Origin: UBA1361 sp035647455
Lineage (GTDB): Bacteria > Bacillota_I > Bacilli_A > RFN20 > CAG-826
Assembly (NCBI GenBank): GCA_035647455.1
Contig: DASRNI010000002.1
Span: 62,001 to 126,000 of the forward strand
Reading direction: 5' to 3'
DNA length: 64,000 bases
Numbering within the stretch: position 1 is the stretch's first letter; each line of letters begins with the position of its first letter. The notes under the pieces were generated by a model that was given only the letters and a program-made list of their open reading frames with translations, was not told the DNA's origin and did no database searches. The translations under genes were made by a program, and so were the position numbers. Below are positions 30,200 to 38,698 of this stretch, in pieces.

Positions 30200-30706
30200 A
30201 TGATTAAAACAGCATTTTTAAAACAAAAAGAAAAAAAATTTATTTGGATGAATATTGGCTTTTTCACATTTTTCGTTCTCTTATACACAATTATTGATTC
30301 GCTCAATATGCCGTATAGCGAAATGAATAGCCAATATGGCTTATTTTTAACGATCAGTAACGTTGTTATGAATATTGTGATGGCCGTAATTAGTACATTA
30401 ATGATGACATTGACTGCGGCACAATTTAAACTTACTGGTTCAGAAAGTAAAGCAAATAACGTTACATTCGTTAGCGTAATTATTGGGATTTTAACTTACG
30501 GTTGTACACCGTGTGTTATTTCGTTTTTCGCAGGTATTGGAATTAGTTTAACGGCAGCAGCAGCGTATCCCTTAGGCGGATTCCCTTTTAAGTTCCTAAG
30601 TTTAGCCGTTCTTATTCTCGGTTTCATTTGGATTTTATATCGGCTCAATAAAGCCGTTTGTAAAGTCGACTTTGACAAAAAAGACGAGATTGAAATTAAA
30701 CTTTAA
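30200..30706 (+). CDS. Small membrane protein with a GCTPC motif
   Basis: I do not recognise the family. The 168-residue protein has four hydrophobic segments (about 15-34, 48-73, 89-120, 128-148) and a Cys102-Thr-Pro-Cys105 pair inside a very conserved-looking YGCTPCVISFFAGIGIS stretch; a third Cys lies at 154. A CxxC next to or in a membrane helix recalls thiol-redox carriers such as CcdA/DsbD or metal-handling proteins, but nothing else supports either. The ATG follows GCGGAG. It sits between xerC and rpsB. Confidence 0.7.
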   Translation: MIKTAFLKQKEKKFIWMNIGFFTFFVLLYTIIDSLNMPYSEMNSQYGLFLTISNVVMNIVMAVISTLMMTLTAAQFKLTGSESKANNVTFVSVIIGILTYGCTPCVISFFAGIGISLTAAAAYPLGGFPFKFLSLAVLILGFIWILYRLNKAVCKVDFDKKDEIEIKL

Positions 30707-30745
30707 ATAAGTAATAAAACAGCACTAATCGTAAAGTTTTGCTAG

Positions 30746-30881
30746 TTGCTAAATCTTTTTACCTATGGTAAGATACTAAAGGCTTTTAAGTCAATACACA
30801 CACATTGAATTCGTCGCTCACTGTCCAAAATTGGGAGTTACGTTCGAAAATGTGGAGGAAAAAACAAAAGGGAGGCTCTAA
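30746..30881 (+). promoter_or_regulatory. rpsB promoter and long leader
   Basis: TTGCTA (30746-30751), 17 bases, then TAAGAT (30769-30774) with TGG before it. The ~100-base leader has two Shine-Dalgarno-like runs (GGAGG near 30854 and AAAGGGAGG 30867-30875); the second serves ATG 30882. A length like this fits r-protein leader control, but I cannot identify a known motif. Confidence 0.6.
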
Positions 30882-31847
30882 ATGAGTGAAAAGAAACTGC
30901 ATGAAAAAGTAGAAACTCATGCACAAGAAGAAGTTCAAGAAACTTCACATACAATGGATCAAGTGTTACCAGACATTGATCGACCCGTTATTACGATGAA
31001 AAAATTACTCGAAGCTGGCGCACACTTCGGACACCAAACAAAACTTTGGAACCCAAAGATGCGACCATACATCTTCGGCTCACGTCATAACGTCCATATT
31101 ATCGATTTAGAAAAATCGCTAGTGAAAATCGAAGAAGCATACGCTGCTTTACGTGAAATTGTCACGAAAAACGGAAAAGTACTCTTCGTTGGAACAAGAA
31201 AACCACATTGTGACTTCGTTAAAGCCGAAGCACTTCGTAGTGGTTCGTTCTACATCAATAGCCGCTGGTTAGGTGGCACACTAACAAACTTTAAAACAAT
31301 TTCCAGTCGCGTTAAGTATTTACGTGACTTAGAAATGCAAGAAGCTGACGGCACGCTTGATCGTCTATCGAAAAAAGAAGCTGCACTAGTCCGCAAAGAA
31401 ATTGACCGCTTAACGGAAAACTTTGAAGGAATTAAAGAAATGCGCCGTATTCCAGAAGCAATCTTCTTAGTTAATCCACTTGAAGATAAAATTGCTTTAC
31501 GTGAAGCTCGTTTATTAAATATTCCAGTGTTCGCGCTTGTTGATACAAACGCCGATCCAGATGATGTTGATTACATTATTCCAGCGAATGACGACGCGAC
31601 AAAGTCAGTTAGTTTATTATTACAATTATTTGCTGATGCAATTGTTGAAGCAAAAGGTGGCGTACCAATCGTCGCATACTCACTAGATATTGAGCAAGAA
31701 ACTGATACGCTTGCTAGTCCAGAAGAAAAAACAAAAGACGAAGTTACACCAGAACCTGCGCGCCGTGCCCGTAAAGTAAGAACCGAGCACAGTGCCAAAC
31801 CAAAAGTTGAAAAAGAAGTTTCGGAAACGAAAGAGGAGGATAAATAA
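30882..31847 (+). CDS. rpsB: 30S ribosomal protein S2 with N- and C-terminal extensions
   Basis: S2 binds the 30S late and links S1-like partners. The core (VITMKKLLEAGAHFGHQTKLWNPKM to ALVDTNADPDDVDYIIPANDDA) is standard. It is 321 residues against ~246 in Bacillus: about 35 extra acidic residues come before the core and a ~60-residue charged tail (EQETDTLASPEEKTKDEV...) follows. The strong Shine-Dalgarno 6 bases before ATG 30882 supports the long start. Its stop overlaps tsf. Confidence 0.95.
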   Translation: MSEKKLHEKVETHAQEEVQETSHTMDQVLPDIDRPVITMKKLLEAGAHFGHQTKLWNPKMRPYIFGSRHNVHIIDLEKSLVKIEEAYAALREIVTKNGKVLFVGTRKPHCDFVKAEALRSGSFYINSRWLGGTLTNFKTISSRVKYLRDLEMQEADGTLDRLSKKEAALVRKEIDRLTENFEGIKEMRRIPEAIFLVNPLEDKIALREARLLNIPVFALVDTNADPDDVDYIIPANDDATKSVSLLLQLFADAIVEAKGGVPIVAYSLDIEQETDTLASPEEKTKDEVTPEPARRARKVRTEHSAKPKVEKEVSETKEEDK

Positions 31848-32707
31848 TGAGTACACCAATTGAAAAAATTAAAGAACTCCGTGCCTTAACTGGTGCGGGA
31901 ATGATGGATTGTAAAAAAGCGCTTGAAGCAAATGACTATGATGTCGATTTAGCGAAAGACTGGCTTCGTGAGCAAGGAATTACAACTGCTGCTAAGAAAT
32001 CAGGCCGCATTGCTGCCGAAGGTTTAACTGTTGCGAAAATCGTTGATGGCGTCGCTGTCATCGTTGAAGTTAACTGTGAAACAGACTTTGTTAGTCGTGG
32101 TGATGACTTTAAAAACTTAGTCAATGAAATTGCTGATATCTTACTTAGTAAAAAACCAGCAACGAAAGAAGATGCTGATAAACTTATCGATCCACTTTTA
32201 GTTGAAAGAACGGTAAGAATCGGTGAAAAGCTTTCATTCCGTCGTTTTGAAGTATTCACGGTTAAAGATAATGCTTCGGCATATATTCATATGGGCGGAA
32301 CAATTTCAAGTGTCGTTCTTCTTGAAAAACAAGATGACGAACTTGCCAAAGGTCTTGCAATGCATGTTGCGGCGAACTCGCCATCATACATCACGAAGGA
32401 TGATATTAGTGAAGAAGAATATGCGAAGGAAAAACGTATTCAACTTGAACTTACGAAAAACGATCCAAAGCTCGAAGGCAAACCAGAACAATTATTGGAA
32501 AGAATCGTTACTGGTAAAATTAGCAAACACTTCAGTGACTTAGTGCTTGCCGATCAAACATACTTAATTGATGGCGAAGCGAAAGTTAGTGCGGTATTAA
32601 AAGCGAAAGCAAATAAAGTATTACACTTTGTTCGCTACCAAGTTGGTGAAGGCATTGAACGGCGACAAGAAGACTTCGCGAGTGAAGTGCTTGACCAAAT
32701 AAAATAA
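31847..32707 (+). CDS. tsf: Elongation factor Ts
   Basis: EF-Ts recharges EF-Tu with GTP. The 286 residues begin with the UBA-like IKELRALTGAGMMDCKKALEAN and contain EVNCETDFVSRGDDFKNL, then the dimerisation region. Overlap with rpsB (TAATG) means co-translation. A terminator follows at once. Confidence 0.97.
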   Translation: MSTPIEKIKELRALTGAGMMDCKKALEANDYDVDLAKDWLREQGITTAAKKSGRIAAEGLTVAKIVDGVAVIVEVNCETDFVSRGDDFKNLVNEIADILLSKKPATKEDADKLIDPLLVERTVRIGEKLSFRRFEVFTVKDNASAYIHMGGTISSVVLLEKQDDELAKGLAMHVAANSPSYITKDDISEEEYAKEKRIQLELTKNDPKLEGKPEQLLERIVTGKISKHFSDLVLADQTYLIDGEAKVSAVLKAKANKVLHFVRYQVGEGIERRQEDFASEVLDQIK

Positions 32708-32715
32708 AACAAGAC

Positions 32716-32739
32716 AAACACCCTGCGGGGTGTTTTTTT
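32716..32739 (+). terminator. Terminator between tsf and pyrH
   Basis: AAACACCC and GGGTGTTT pair perfectly around TGCG, followed by four T residues. The pyrH Shine-Dalgarno GGAGG starts immediately after, with no space for a promoter. Partial read-through must feed pyrH-frr. Confidence 0.85.
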
Positions 32740-32748
32740 GGAGGTAAC

Positions 32749-33477
32749 ATGGTTTATAAACGAGTCTTACTGAAGTTTAGTGGCGAAGCACTTGCTAACA
32801 ACAATAAAGAAAAAATTTATGATCCGTTTGTTTTCGAGCGTTTAATTAATTTTATTAAATCATTCCATGCTTATAACAAAATGGAAGTTGCCGTTGTCGT
32901 TGGCGCTGGCAACATTTGGCGTGGTCGCAATAACGTCGGTATTAAGTTTGACGCTGCAGAAAGCGATTATATCGGCATGCTTGGTACAGTGATGAACGCG
33001 ATTGCCTTAAAAGACCAATTAATTCAAGCTGGCGTTGATGCAGTTATTTTAAGTGCGTTTCTGATTGAAGGAATCGCAGAAAAAACGACACCAGAACTCG
33101 CTAATAAATATTTAGAAGCCGGGAAAATTGTCCTTTTTGCCGGCGGAACTGGTAAACCGTTTTTCACGACCGATACCGGAGCAGCGATGCGAGCGATTGA
33201 TATAAATGCTGACGCAATTATTATGGCAAAAGATGGTGTAGACGGGCTTTATACAAAAAATCCGCATGTTTATCGTGATGCCCAAAAAATTGCTAGTGCG
33301 TCATACCAAGACTTAATCGATATTAAGATTGAAGCGCTTGACTTAAGTGCGCTTGAACTGCTCAAAGAAACAAATATTCATTTGTTAGTGTTAGGAATGG
33401 ATGAAGTTAAAAGTTTTGAAACTGTTGAAGAACATATAGAAATTGGTACAATAGTAAAGAGGGGGGTAACGTTATGA
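32749..33477 (+). CDS. pyrH: Uridylate kinase
   Basis: It phosphorylates UMP to UDP. The 242 residues start YKRVLLKFSGEALA, with VVVGAGNIWRGRN and FAGGTGKPFFTTDTGAAMRA, all family marks. It ends in TGA inside an ATGA junction with frr. Expression probably depends on read-through of the tsf terminator. Confidence 0.97.
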   Translation: MVYKRVLLKFSGEALANNNKEKIYDPFVFERLINFIKSFHAYNKMEVAVVVGAGNIWRGRNNVGIKFDAAESDYIGMLGTVMNAIALKDQLIQAGVDAVILSAFLIEGIAEKTTPELANKYLEAGKIVLFAGGTGKPFFTTDTGAAMRAIDINADAIIMAKDGVDGLYTKNPHVYRDAQKIASASYQDLIDIKIEALDLSALELLKETNIHLLVLGMDEVKSFETVEEHIEIGTIVKRGVTL

Positions 33478-34019
33478 ATGAACATGCAGCAAATGCGAAA
33501 CTAAGGATGGCAAAGACACTCGAGAATTTAAAGCTTGAGTTTACGTCACTTAGAACTGGAAAAGCGTCACCGGCAATTTTAGACCGGATTGAATGTGATT
33601 ATTATGGCGAAAAAATGCCAATTAACCAAATCAGTGCGATTTCTGTTCCCGAACCACGGCAATTACTTATTACGCCATATGATAAAAACGATATCAAAGC
33701 AATCATTGCCGCGATTAATAGTTCTTCAATTGGGATTAATCCGCAAAATGAAAGTGATCATATTCGCCTTGTTTTTCCGCCACTTACGGAAGAGCGGCGC
33801 CGTGATTTAGTGCGTGTTGCGAAAAAGTTTACTGAAGAAGCAAAAATTGCGATTCGTAACTTACGCCGCGAGGCGCTTGCCCCAATTAAAAACGACAAAT
33901 CACTCAGCGAAGATTTAGTGAAAGTAATTGAAAAAGAAATTCAAGACGTCACTGATGAAGCGGTTAAACGAAGTGATGAACTCTTCAAAGAGAAAGAAAA
34001 AGAAATTTTACAAGTTTAA
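33474..34019 (+). CDS. frr: Ribosome recycling factor
   Basis: RRF with EF-G splits post-termination ribosomes. The 181 residues include LRTGKASPAILDRIECDYYG, ISVPEPRQLLITPYDKN and the C-terminal VRVAKKFTEEAKIAIRNLRRE helix. AGGGGGG lies in the pyrH end before its ATG. In Bacillus uppS follows; here a metalloprotease gene is inserted. Confidence 0.97.
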   Translation: MNEHAANAKLRMAKTLENLKLEFTSLRTGKASPAILDRIECDYYGEKMPINQISAISVPEPRQLLITPYDKNDIKAIIAAINSSSIGINPQNESDHIRLVFPPLTEERRRDLVRVAKKFTEEAKIAIRNLRREALAPIKNDKSLSEDLVKVIEKEIQDVTDEAVKRSDELFKEKEKEILQV

Positions 34020-34051
34020 TTAATTTTAAACGCGTGCAAAAATAAATTGTT

Positions 34052-35548
34052 ATGAAAAATAAAATCAACCGTATTTTCAAGGTCTTTATCTTAATATTAC
34101 CGTTACTCTTTTTAACGAGTTGCGATTATATTTGGGAGATTATTGACATTTTAAACCAGGCAAATAGTTCTTTTGTTGCCCCGGATATTAGTGAAGATCA
34201 AGCAGCTTTTTATAAGCCAACAACGTACAAATATACGAACCGAGAACTAGGACATAATTTTGGTGTCGCACATTTAGAATCAATTGGGGAGCAGAAAATT
34301 TTAGTTGTTCCTGTTGTTTTTACTGATTACCAACAGCTAGCAACACCAGCGCTGAAAAGTTCAATAGAACGCGCGTTTTTCGGACAAAGTAGTGATACGG
34401 GCTGGGAAAGCGTGCAAAGTTATTACAATAAATCTAGTTACGGAAAGTTAACACTTTCTGGTGAAGTTACTGATTACTTTCACTTGAATATTTCAACGAC
34501 TCAACTTGAAAACATGCCGCTTAACGATTATTATTGGGACCAAACACATTATGTTTTAGAAAATCTTTATAATTATTTAAAAACCGTCGATGACGGGCAA
34601 CTACTTCATGATTACGATTTAGATGAAGACGGTTATGTTGATGCGCTTTATCTAGTTTATATGGCGCCTTATGACTACGATAGCGAACTATTTTGGGCGT
34701 ATATGTATTACTGGAACTATTATCCAAACTTAACCCACCCAACATTTAACAGTTTTGCCTGGTCAAGTTATTCGTTTATGGAAGAAGGCGACGGTTATAG
34801 TTTTGCCGAAGTTGACGCGCATACTTTCATTCATGAAACTGGCCATCTTTTAGGTTTAGATGATTATTACGATTACGACAGCGAGAGCAATCCTTCCGGT
34901 AGTTTTGATATGATGACTTATAACGTTGTGGACCATACGATGTACTCCAAATATTTACTAAACTGGAGTCAACCGTATGTCGTTAATGAGACAACAAAAA
35001 TTACTTTACGACCCGCGGAAAGTTCGGGCGACTTTATTATTCTCAATGCTAATTGGAACAACCATGTTTATGACGAATATATTTTAATTGAATATTTCAC
35101 GCCGACCGGCCTTAATTATCAAGATAGTGTTGGCTATGGCTACCAAAACATTCGCCCGTTTAATGAAAACGGCGTTAAAATTTATCACGTTGATTCACGG
35201 CTCATTGCGATTACGGACGGGTATTATACGTACACTGATGAAATTGTTAGCAATGAAACAACGTATACAGATATCGGCGCGAGTAATACGGCAGAATATA
35301 GCGTTAGTGATGACTTTAAGCTGCTCCACTTATTAAATGCCGAAGGCAAAAGTGGTGACTGGTACGATAATGATCTGAAACCAAGTAATAAAGCACTCTT
35401 TAAAACGGGTGACGAAATAGCACACACTAAATGGAAAACATACTTAAAATCAAGTAGTCGCTTTAATAGTGGTAAAAATATTAATTTTAGTATTCAAATC
35501 GGCACGATGAATGATGATGGTGTTGATATTTACATCACAAAACATTAA
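34052..35548 (+). CDS. M6-family (immune inhibitor A-like) metalloprotease lipoprotein
   Basis: The 498-residue protein has a lipoprotein signal (FLTSC, Cys24) and the zincin motif HETGHLLGLD with zinc ligands His261 and His265, catalytic Glu262, Gly268 and Asp270. The surrounding M6 pattern (VVPVVFTDYQ, SYYNKSSYGKL, LDEDGYVDALYLVY) supports a secreted, membrane-anchored endopeptidase. Its substrate is unknown. No promoter or Shine-Dalgarno is obvious 32 bases after frr. A hairpin at 35594-35613 may end it. Its place between frr and uppS breaks a usually tight cluster. Confidence 0.88.
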   Translation: MKNKINRIFKVFILILPLLFLTSCDYIWEIIDILNQANSSFVAPDISEDQAAFYKPTTYKYTNRELGHNFGVAHLESIGEQKILVVPVVFTDYQQLATPALKSSIERAFFGQSSDTGWESVQSYYNKSSYGKLTLSGEVTDYFHLNISTTQLENMPLNDYYWDQTHYVLENLYNYLKTVDDGQLLHDYDLDEDGYVDALYLVYMAPYDYDSELFWAYMYYWNYYPNLTHPTFNSFAWSSYSFMEEGDGYSFAEVDAHTFIHETGHLLGLDDYYDYDSESNPSGSFDMMTYNVVDHTMYSKYLLNWSQPYVVNETTKITLRPAESSGDFIILNANWNNHVYDEYILIEYFTPTGLNYQDSVGYGYQNIRPFNENGVKIYHVDSRLIAITDGYYTYTDEIVSNETTYTDIGASNTAEYSVSDDFKLLHLLNAEGKSGDWYDNDLKPSNKALFKTGDEIAHTKWKTYLKSSSRFNSGKNINFSIQIGTMNDDGVDIYITKH

Positions 35549-35593
35549 AAAGCGTTTTCATCGTTAAATATTAACATTTATAAATGTTATCAG

Positions 35594-35613
35594 CGAAAAG
35601 TCGCGGCTTTTCG
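35594..35613 (+). terminator. Possible terminator after the M6 protease gene
   Basis: CGAAAAG (35594-35600) pairs with CTTTTCG (35607-35613) around six bases. The downstream T content is low, so the call is weak. Confidence 0.35.
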
Positions 35614-35615
35614 TG

Positions 35616-35628
35616 TATAATTTACTTT
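35616..35628 (+). promoter_or_regulatory. -10 box giving a leaderless uppS transcript
   Basis: TATAAT (35616-35621) lies 7 bases before ATG 35629. There is no Shine-Dalgarno and no evident -35. Confidence 0.5.
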
Positions 35629-36366
35629 ATGGGCAACGATAAAAAATTCACAAACGAAAATTACGGAATTAAACATATCGCTTTTATTCTTGATGGCAAC
35701 GGCCGCTGGGCTAAAGCGCGGAGAAGACCGCGGAATTACGGCCATGCTCGGGGCTTTACAAGTTTATTTGATGTCGCGATTGCCGTAAATAATCGCAATA
35801 TTGAAGTAATGACTGTATATGCTTTTTCAACAGAAAATTGGAACCGGCCTAAACAAGAAGTAGATTACTTATTTAAAACGCTTGAAGATCGATTGCAAAA
35901 AACGATGAAAAAAGTTATGCGTCATGAGATTAAAATTACGACAATGGGCGACTTAACAAAATTACCGCTTTCAACACAAGCGGCAATTAGTGAAGCAGTC
36001 ACGAATAGTGCTGATAATAAGCGTCTAATCTTAAACATTTGTATTAATTATGGCGGAAAAGACGAGATCGTGCGGGCGATTAAAAAACTCTCCGCTGATG
36101 TTAAAAATGAACGACTCGCGATTAGTGAAATTAATGAACAAGTTTTTGATAACTACTTAGATTCGCGCGGACTACCGCCGGTTGATTTAATGGTGAGAAC
36201 AAGTGGCGAGATGCGTTTGTCAAATTTCTTATTATGGCAAAATGCGTATGCTGAATTTATTTTTACACCAGTTTTATGGCCCGACTATAACGAAAAGACG
36301 CTCGACGAAGATTTAAAAATATACGCAAAGAGAAAGCGCCGCTTTGGAGGACTAGATAATGAGTGA
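35629..36366 (+). CDS. uppS: Undecaprenyl/polyprenyl diphosphate synthase
   Basis: This cis-prenyltransferase extends farnesyl diphosphate to long polyprenyl carriers. The 245 residues hold IAFILDGNGRWAKARRRPRNYGHARG (DGNGRWA catalytic loop), VYAFSTENWNRP, and the C-terminal LMVRTSGEMRLSNFLLWQNAYAE block. The frame is open to 35584, but the -10 box falls in that part, so ATG 35629 is chosen. It ends in TGA overlapping cdsA. dxr is not found nearby. Confidence 0.95.
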   Translation: MGNDKKFTNENYGIKHIAFILDGNGRWAKARRRPRNYGHARGFTSLFDVAIAVNNRNIEVMTVYAFSTENWNRPKQEVDYLFKTLEDRLQKTMKKVMRHEIKITTMGDLTKLPLSTQAAISEAVTNSADNKRLILNICINYGGKDEIVRAIKKLSADVKNERLAISEINEQVFDNYLDSRGLPPVDLMVRTSGEMRLSNFLLWQNAYAEFIFTPVLWPDYNEKTLDEDLKIYAKRKRRFGGLDNE

Positions 36367-37366
36367 ACCACGTAAAAAATGGACGACAACATTAAACTTG
36401 TCAAAAAACGAGATTAGTGAACAAACGAAAAAAAGTATGAAGACGCGCGTGATTACTTCAATTGTAATCGCCATTTTATTTGTTCCAGCTGTTTTTCTTG
36501 GTGGTTGGTACTTTATCGCTTTAATTTTCTTAGTCTCGGCAATTGCCGCGTTTGAATTCGTTCGGGCAACAAAATTAACGAAGCGTTATTGGTTTCTTTA
36601 TATTCTTGTCGGTTTATTTACGCTGCTTTTTACATTTTGGTTTTTTATTAAGCGTAATTTAAGTATGACTACCCATGCTTTTTATGAACTGCAGCACTGG
36701 GATATTACGAATGCGTTTCAGACAGTGGAAATTTCAACGATGTTATTAGTTTTTACTTTGATTTTACTTTTCTCATTTTTAATTATGGATCAAAACTTTA
36801 ACTTTGAAATTGCATCATATTTATTTTTGTTAATTTTATTTATTGGGATTGGGATGCAGTCATTTTTGTTTATGCGCTTTTTCCCAAGTAAATATCAATC
36901 AAACCCAGCATTATCAAGCTTTCTCCTAATTTATATTGTTTTAGGGACGTTTGCGAATGACGTGGGAGCTTATTTTGTTGGTGTACTTTATGGTAAAACG
37001 AAAATGAGTCCAACAATTTCCCCGAATAAAACATGGGAAGGATTTGTTGGTGGTATTTTAACGTCATTTATTGTTAGTTTCTTATTTGCGTTAATTAGTT
37101 CATTAGCAGGTGCGCCAATTTTACCAAGCCTAGCGCATGATAAATGGTATTGGCTCGTCCTATTATCGCTCTTAATGCCGCTCTTTGCGACCGTTGGAGA
37201 TTTATTCTTTAGTGCAACGAAACGGCATTTAAAAATTAAAGATTACGGCTCAATTGTTGTTGGCCATGGTGGTGTGCTTGATCGGATTGATAGTCTTATT
37301 CTTGTTTCACTCGTGACAAGCATGCTTGTTATATTAATTGAAAATAGTTGGAGTTTACTCGCATAA
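36359..37366 (+). CDS. cdsA: Phosphatidate cytidylyltransferase
   Basis: CdsA makes CDP-diacylglycerol for phospholipid synthesis. The 335 residues have a ~45-residue cytoplasmic lead, about eight membrane segments, FANDVGAYFVGVLYGKTKMSPTISPNKTWEGFVGG and the family signature near GVLDRIDSLILVS. GGAGG (36346-36350) precedes the ATG within uppS. The lead is longer than in Bacillus. Confidence 0.94.
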   Translation: MSEPRKKWTTTLNLSKNEISEQTKKSMKTRVITSIVIAILFVPAVFLGGWYFIALIFLVSAIAAFEFVRATKLTKRYWFLYILVGLFTLLFTFWFFIKRNLSMTTHAFYELQHWDITNAFQTVEISTMLLVFTLILLFSFLIMDQNFNFEIASYLFLLILFIGIGMQSFLFMRFFPSKYQSNPALSSFLLIYIVLGTFANDVGAYFVGVLYGKTKMSPTISPNKTWEGFVGGILTSFIVSFLFALISSLAGAPILPSLAHDKWYWLVLLSLLMPLFATVGDLFFSATKRHLKIKDYGSIVVGHGGVLDRIDSLILVSLVTSMLVILIENSWSLLA

Positions 37367-37381
37367 AGGCGGAAAAAAGTT

Positions 37382-38698
37382 ATGTTTCAAAGTATTTTAT
37401 TTATTTTATTATTTCTCTTAATGCTCGGAGTGTTAATTACAATTCATGAGCTTGGTCACTTTATTGCAGCGAAAATGTTTAATGTTTATGTTTTCGAATT
37501 TGCAGTTGGTTTTGGGCCGAAAATCTTCCGGAAGAAGTTTGGCGAAACGTATTATAGTCTGCGCGCTTTACCGCTTGGCGGCTATGTAGCGATGCTTGGC
37601 GAAGAAGACGTAATTCCTGATGAATTCGTCGGTAAAATTAAAATTGAAGACGAAAATGTTGTTGAAGTAATTGAAAGTGATGTCGCCGTGGAAAGTGATG
37701 TTTTGATTGTTAATCCAAAGCGAAGTCTCTTAAAAATTAACCGCGGTAAAAAAGCCGTAATTATGTCGGCTGGTGTTTTTATGAACTTAGTGCTTGGGTT
37801 TCTCCTTTTCGTGATTGCGAATGGAGCTTTCCAACAAAAAGCTTTTATTAGCACAATTAGTGTTGCCGAAAGTAGTTTAGCAAGCACTAGTTACGGACTA
37901 CAAGACGGGGATCAACTAACCTTTATTAATCATCAGATTTATCATAAAGGTCATCCTGATGGTGAACTTGTTCAGGAGTTTGGTCGCACGGAAATTGACG
38001 GAAAAACTTATTTTGTTAACTACGCCTTTACTTCATTTTCAGTTCTTGAATTTGGCGGCGAAAATATGATTCTTATTAATACGGAAGCGCTTGATTTTAC
38101 AAAGACGAACGTGATTCAAGATGTAACGCGGTTTATTCGTACGCCGGAAAAAGATGAGTCAATCGTTGTCAGTATGAATTTTATTCGAGGTGAAGACGAA
38201 CTAAATAAAAATATTACGTTTAAGACGAAAGTAGATGAAGAAGGTGACTATTTCTATGAAGGTGTTGGTTTTAGTTTCACGTTAGAACATTACTACAATT
38301 CGTTTGGTGATGTCTTTAAACTTTCGGGCCGGGACTTTGTTAATGCGACAACCGTGGTTGCCCGTGGTCTTAAGTCACTTTTTACTTCAGGACTTGATAA
38401 TTTAAGTGGTCCTGTCGGGATTTATAACATTTCAACACAGGCTTTAACCGAGCTTGGTGGAAGTTACTATATGCGGCTATGGGGGCTTATTAGCGTCAAC
38501 TTAGCGCTCTTTAATTTACTGCCATTCCCACCGCTTGATGGATGGCACTTAATTGTGACTGGAGTTGAAGCAGCGACACGGCGCGAGATGAACGTTAAAT
38601 TTAAACAAATTGCCCAACTTATTGGCGCGGTCCTTTTAATTTTATTAACTGTCGTTATTTTAGCGAAAGATATATTTTTTATAGGAGCGTTATTATAA
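37382..38698 (+). CDS. rseP: Site-2 zinc metalloprotease RseP/RasP
   Basis: This membrane-embedded protease cuts anti-sigma factors and signal-peptide remnants. The 438 residues have the HELGHFIAA zinc motif in the first helix, FNLLPFPPLDGWHL as the third ligand site, and a long extracytoplasmic PDZ-like insert (about 135-330). The usual two Bacillus neighbours, dxr upstream and proS downstream, are missing. It ends 1 base before polC. Confidence 0.94.
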   Translation: MFQSILFILLFLLMLGVLITIHELGHFIAAKMFNVYVFEFAVGFGPKIFRKKFGETYYSLRALPLGGYVAMLGEEDVIPDEFVGKIKIEDENVVEVIESDVAVESDVLIVNPKRSLLKINRGKKAVIMSAGVFMNLVLGFLLFVIANGAFQQKAFISTISVAESSLASTSYGLQDGDQLTFINHQIYHKGHPDGELVQEFGRTEIDGKTYFVNYAFTSFSVLEFGGENMILINTEALDFTKTNVIQDVTRFIRTPEKDESIVVSMNFIRGEDELNKNITFKTKVDEEGDYFYEGVGFSFTLEHYYNSFGDVFKLSGRDFVNATTVVARGLKSLFTSGLDNLSGPVGIYNISTQALTELGGSYYMRLWGLISVNLALFNLLPFPPLDGWHLIVTGVEAATRREMNVKFKQIAQLIGAVLLILLTVVILAKDIFFIGALL

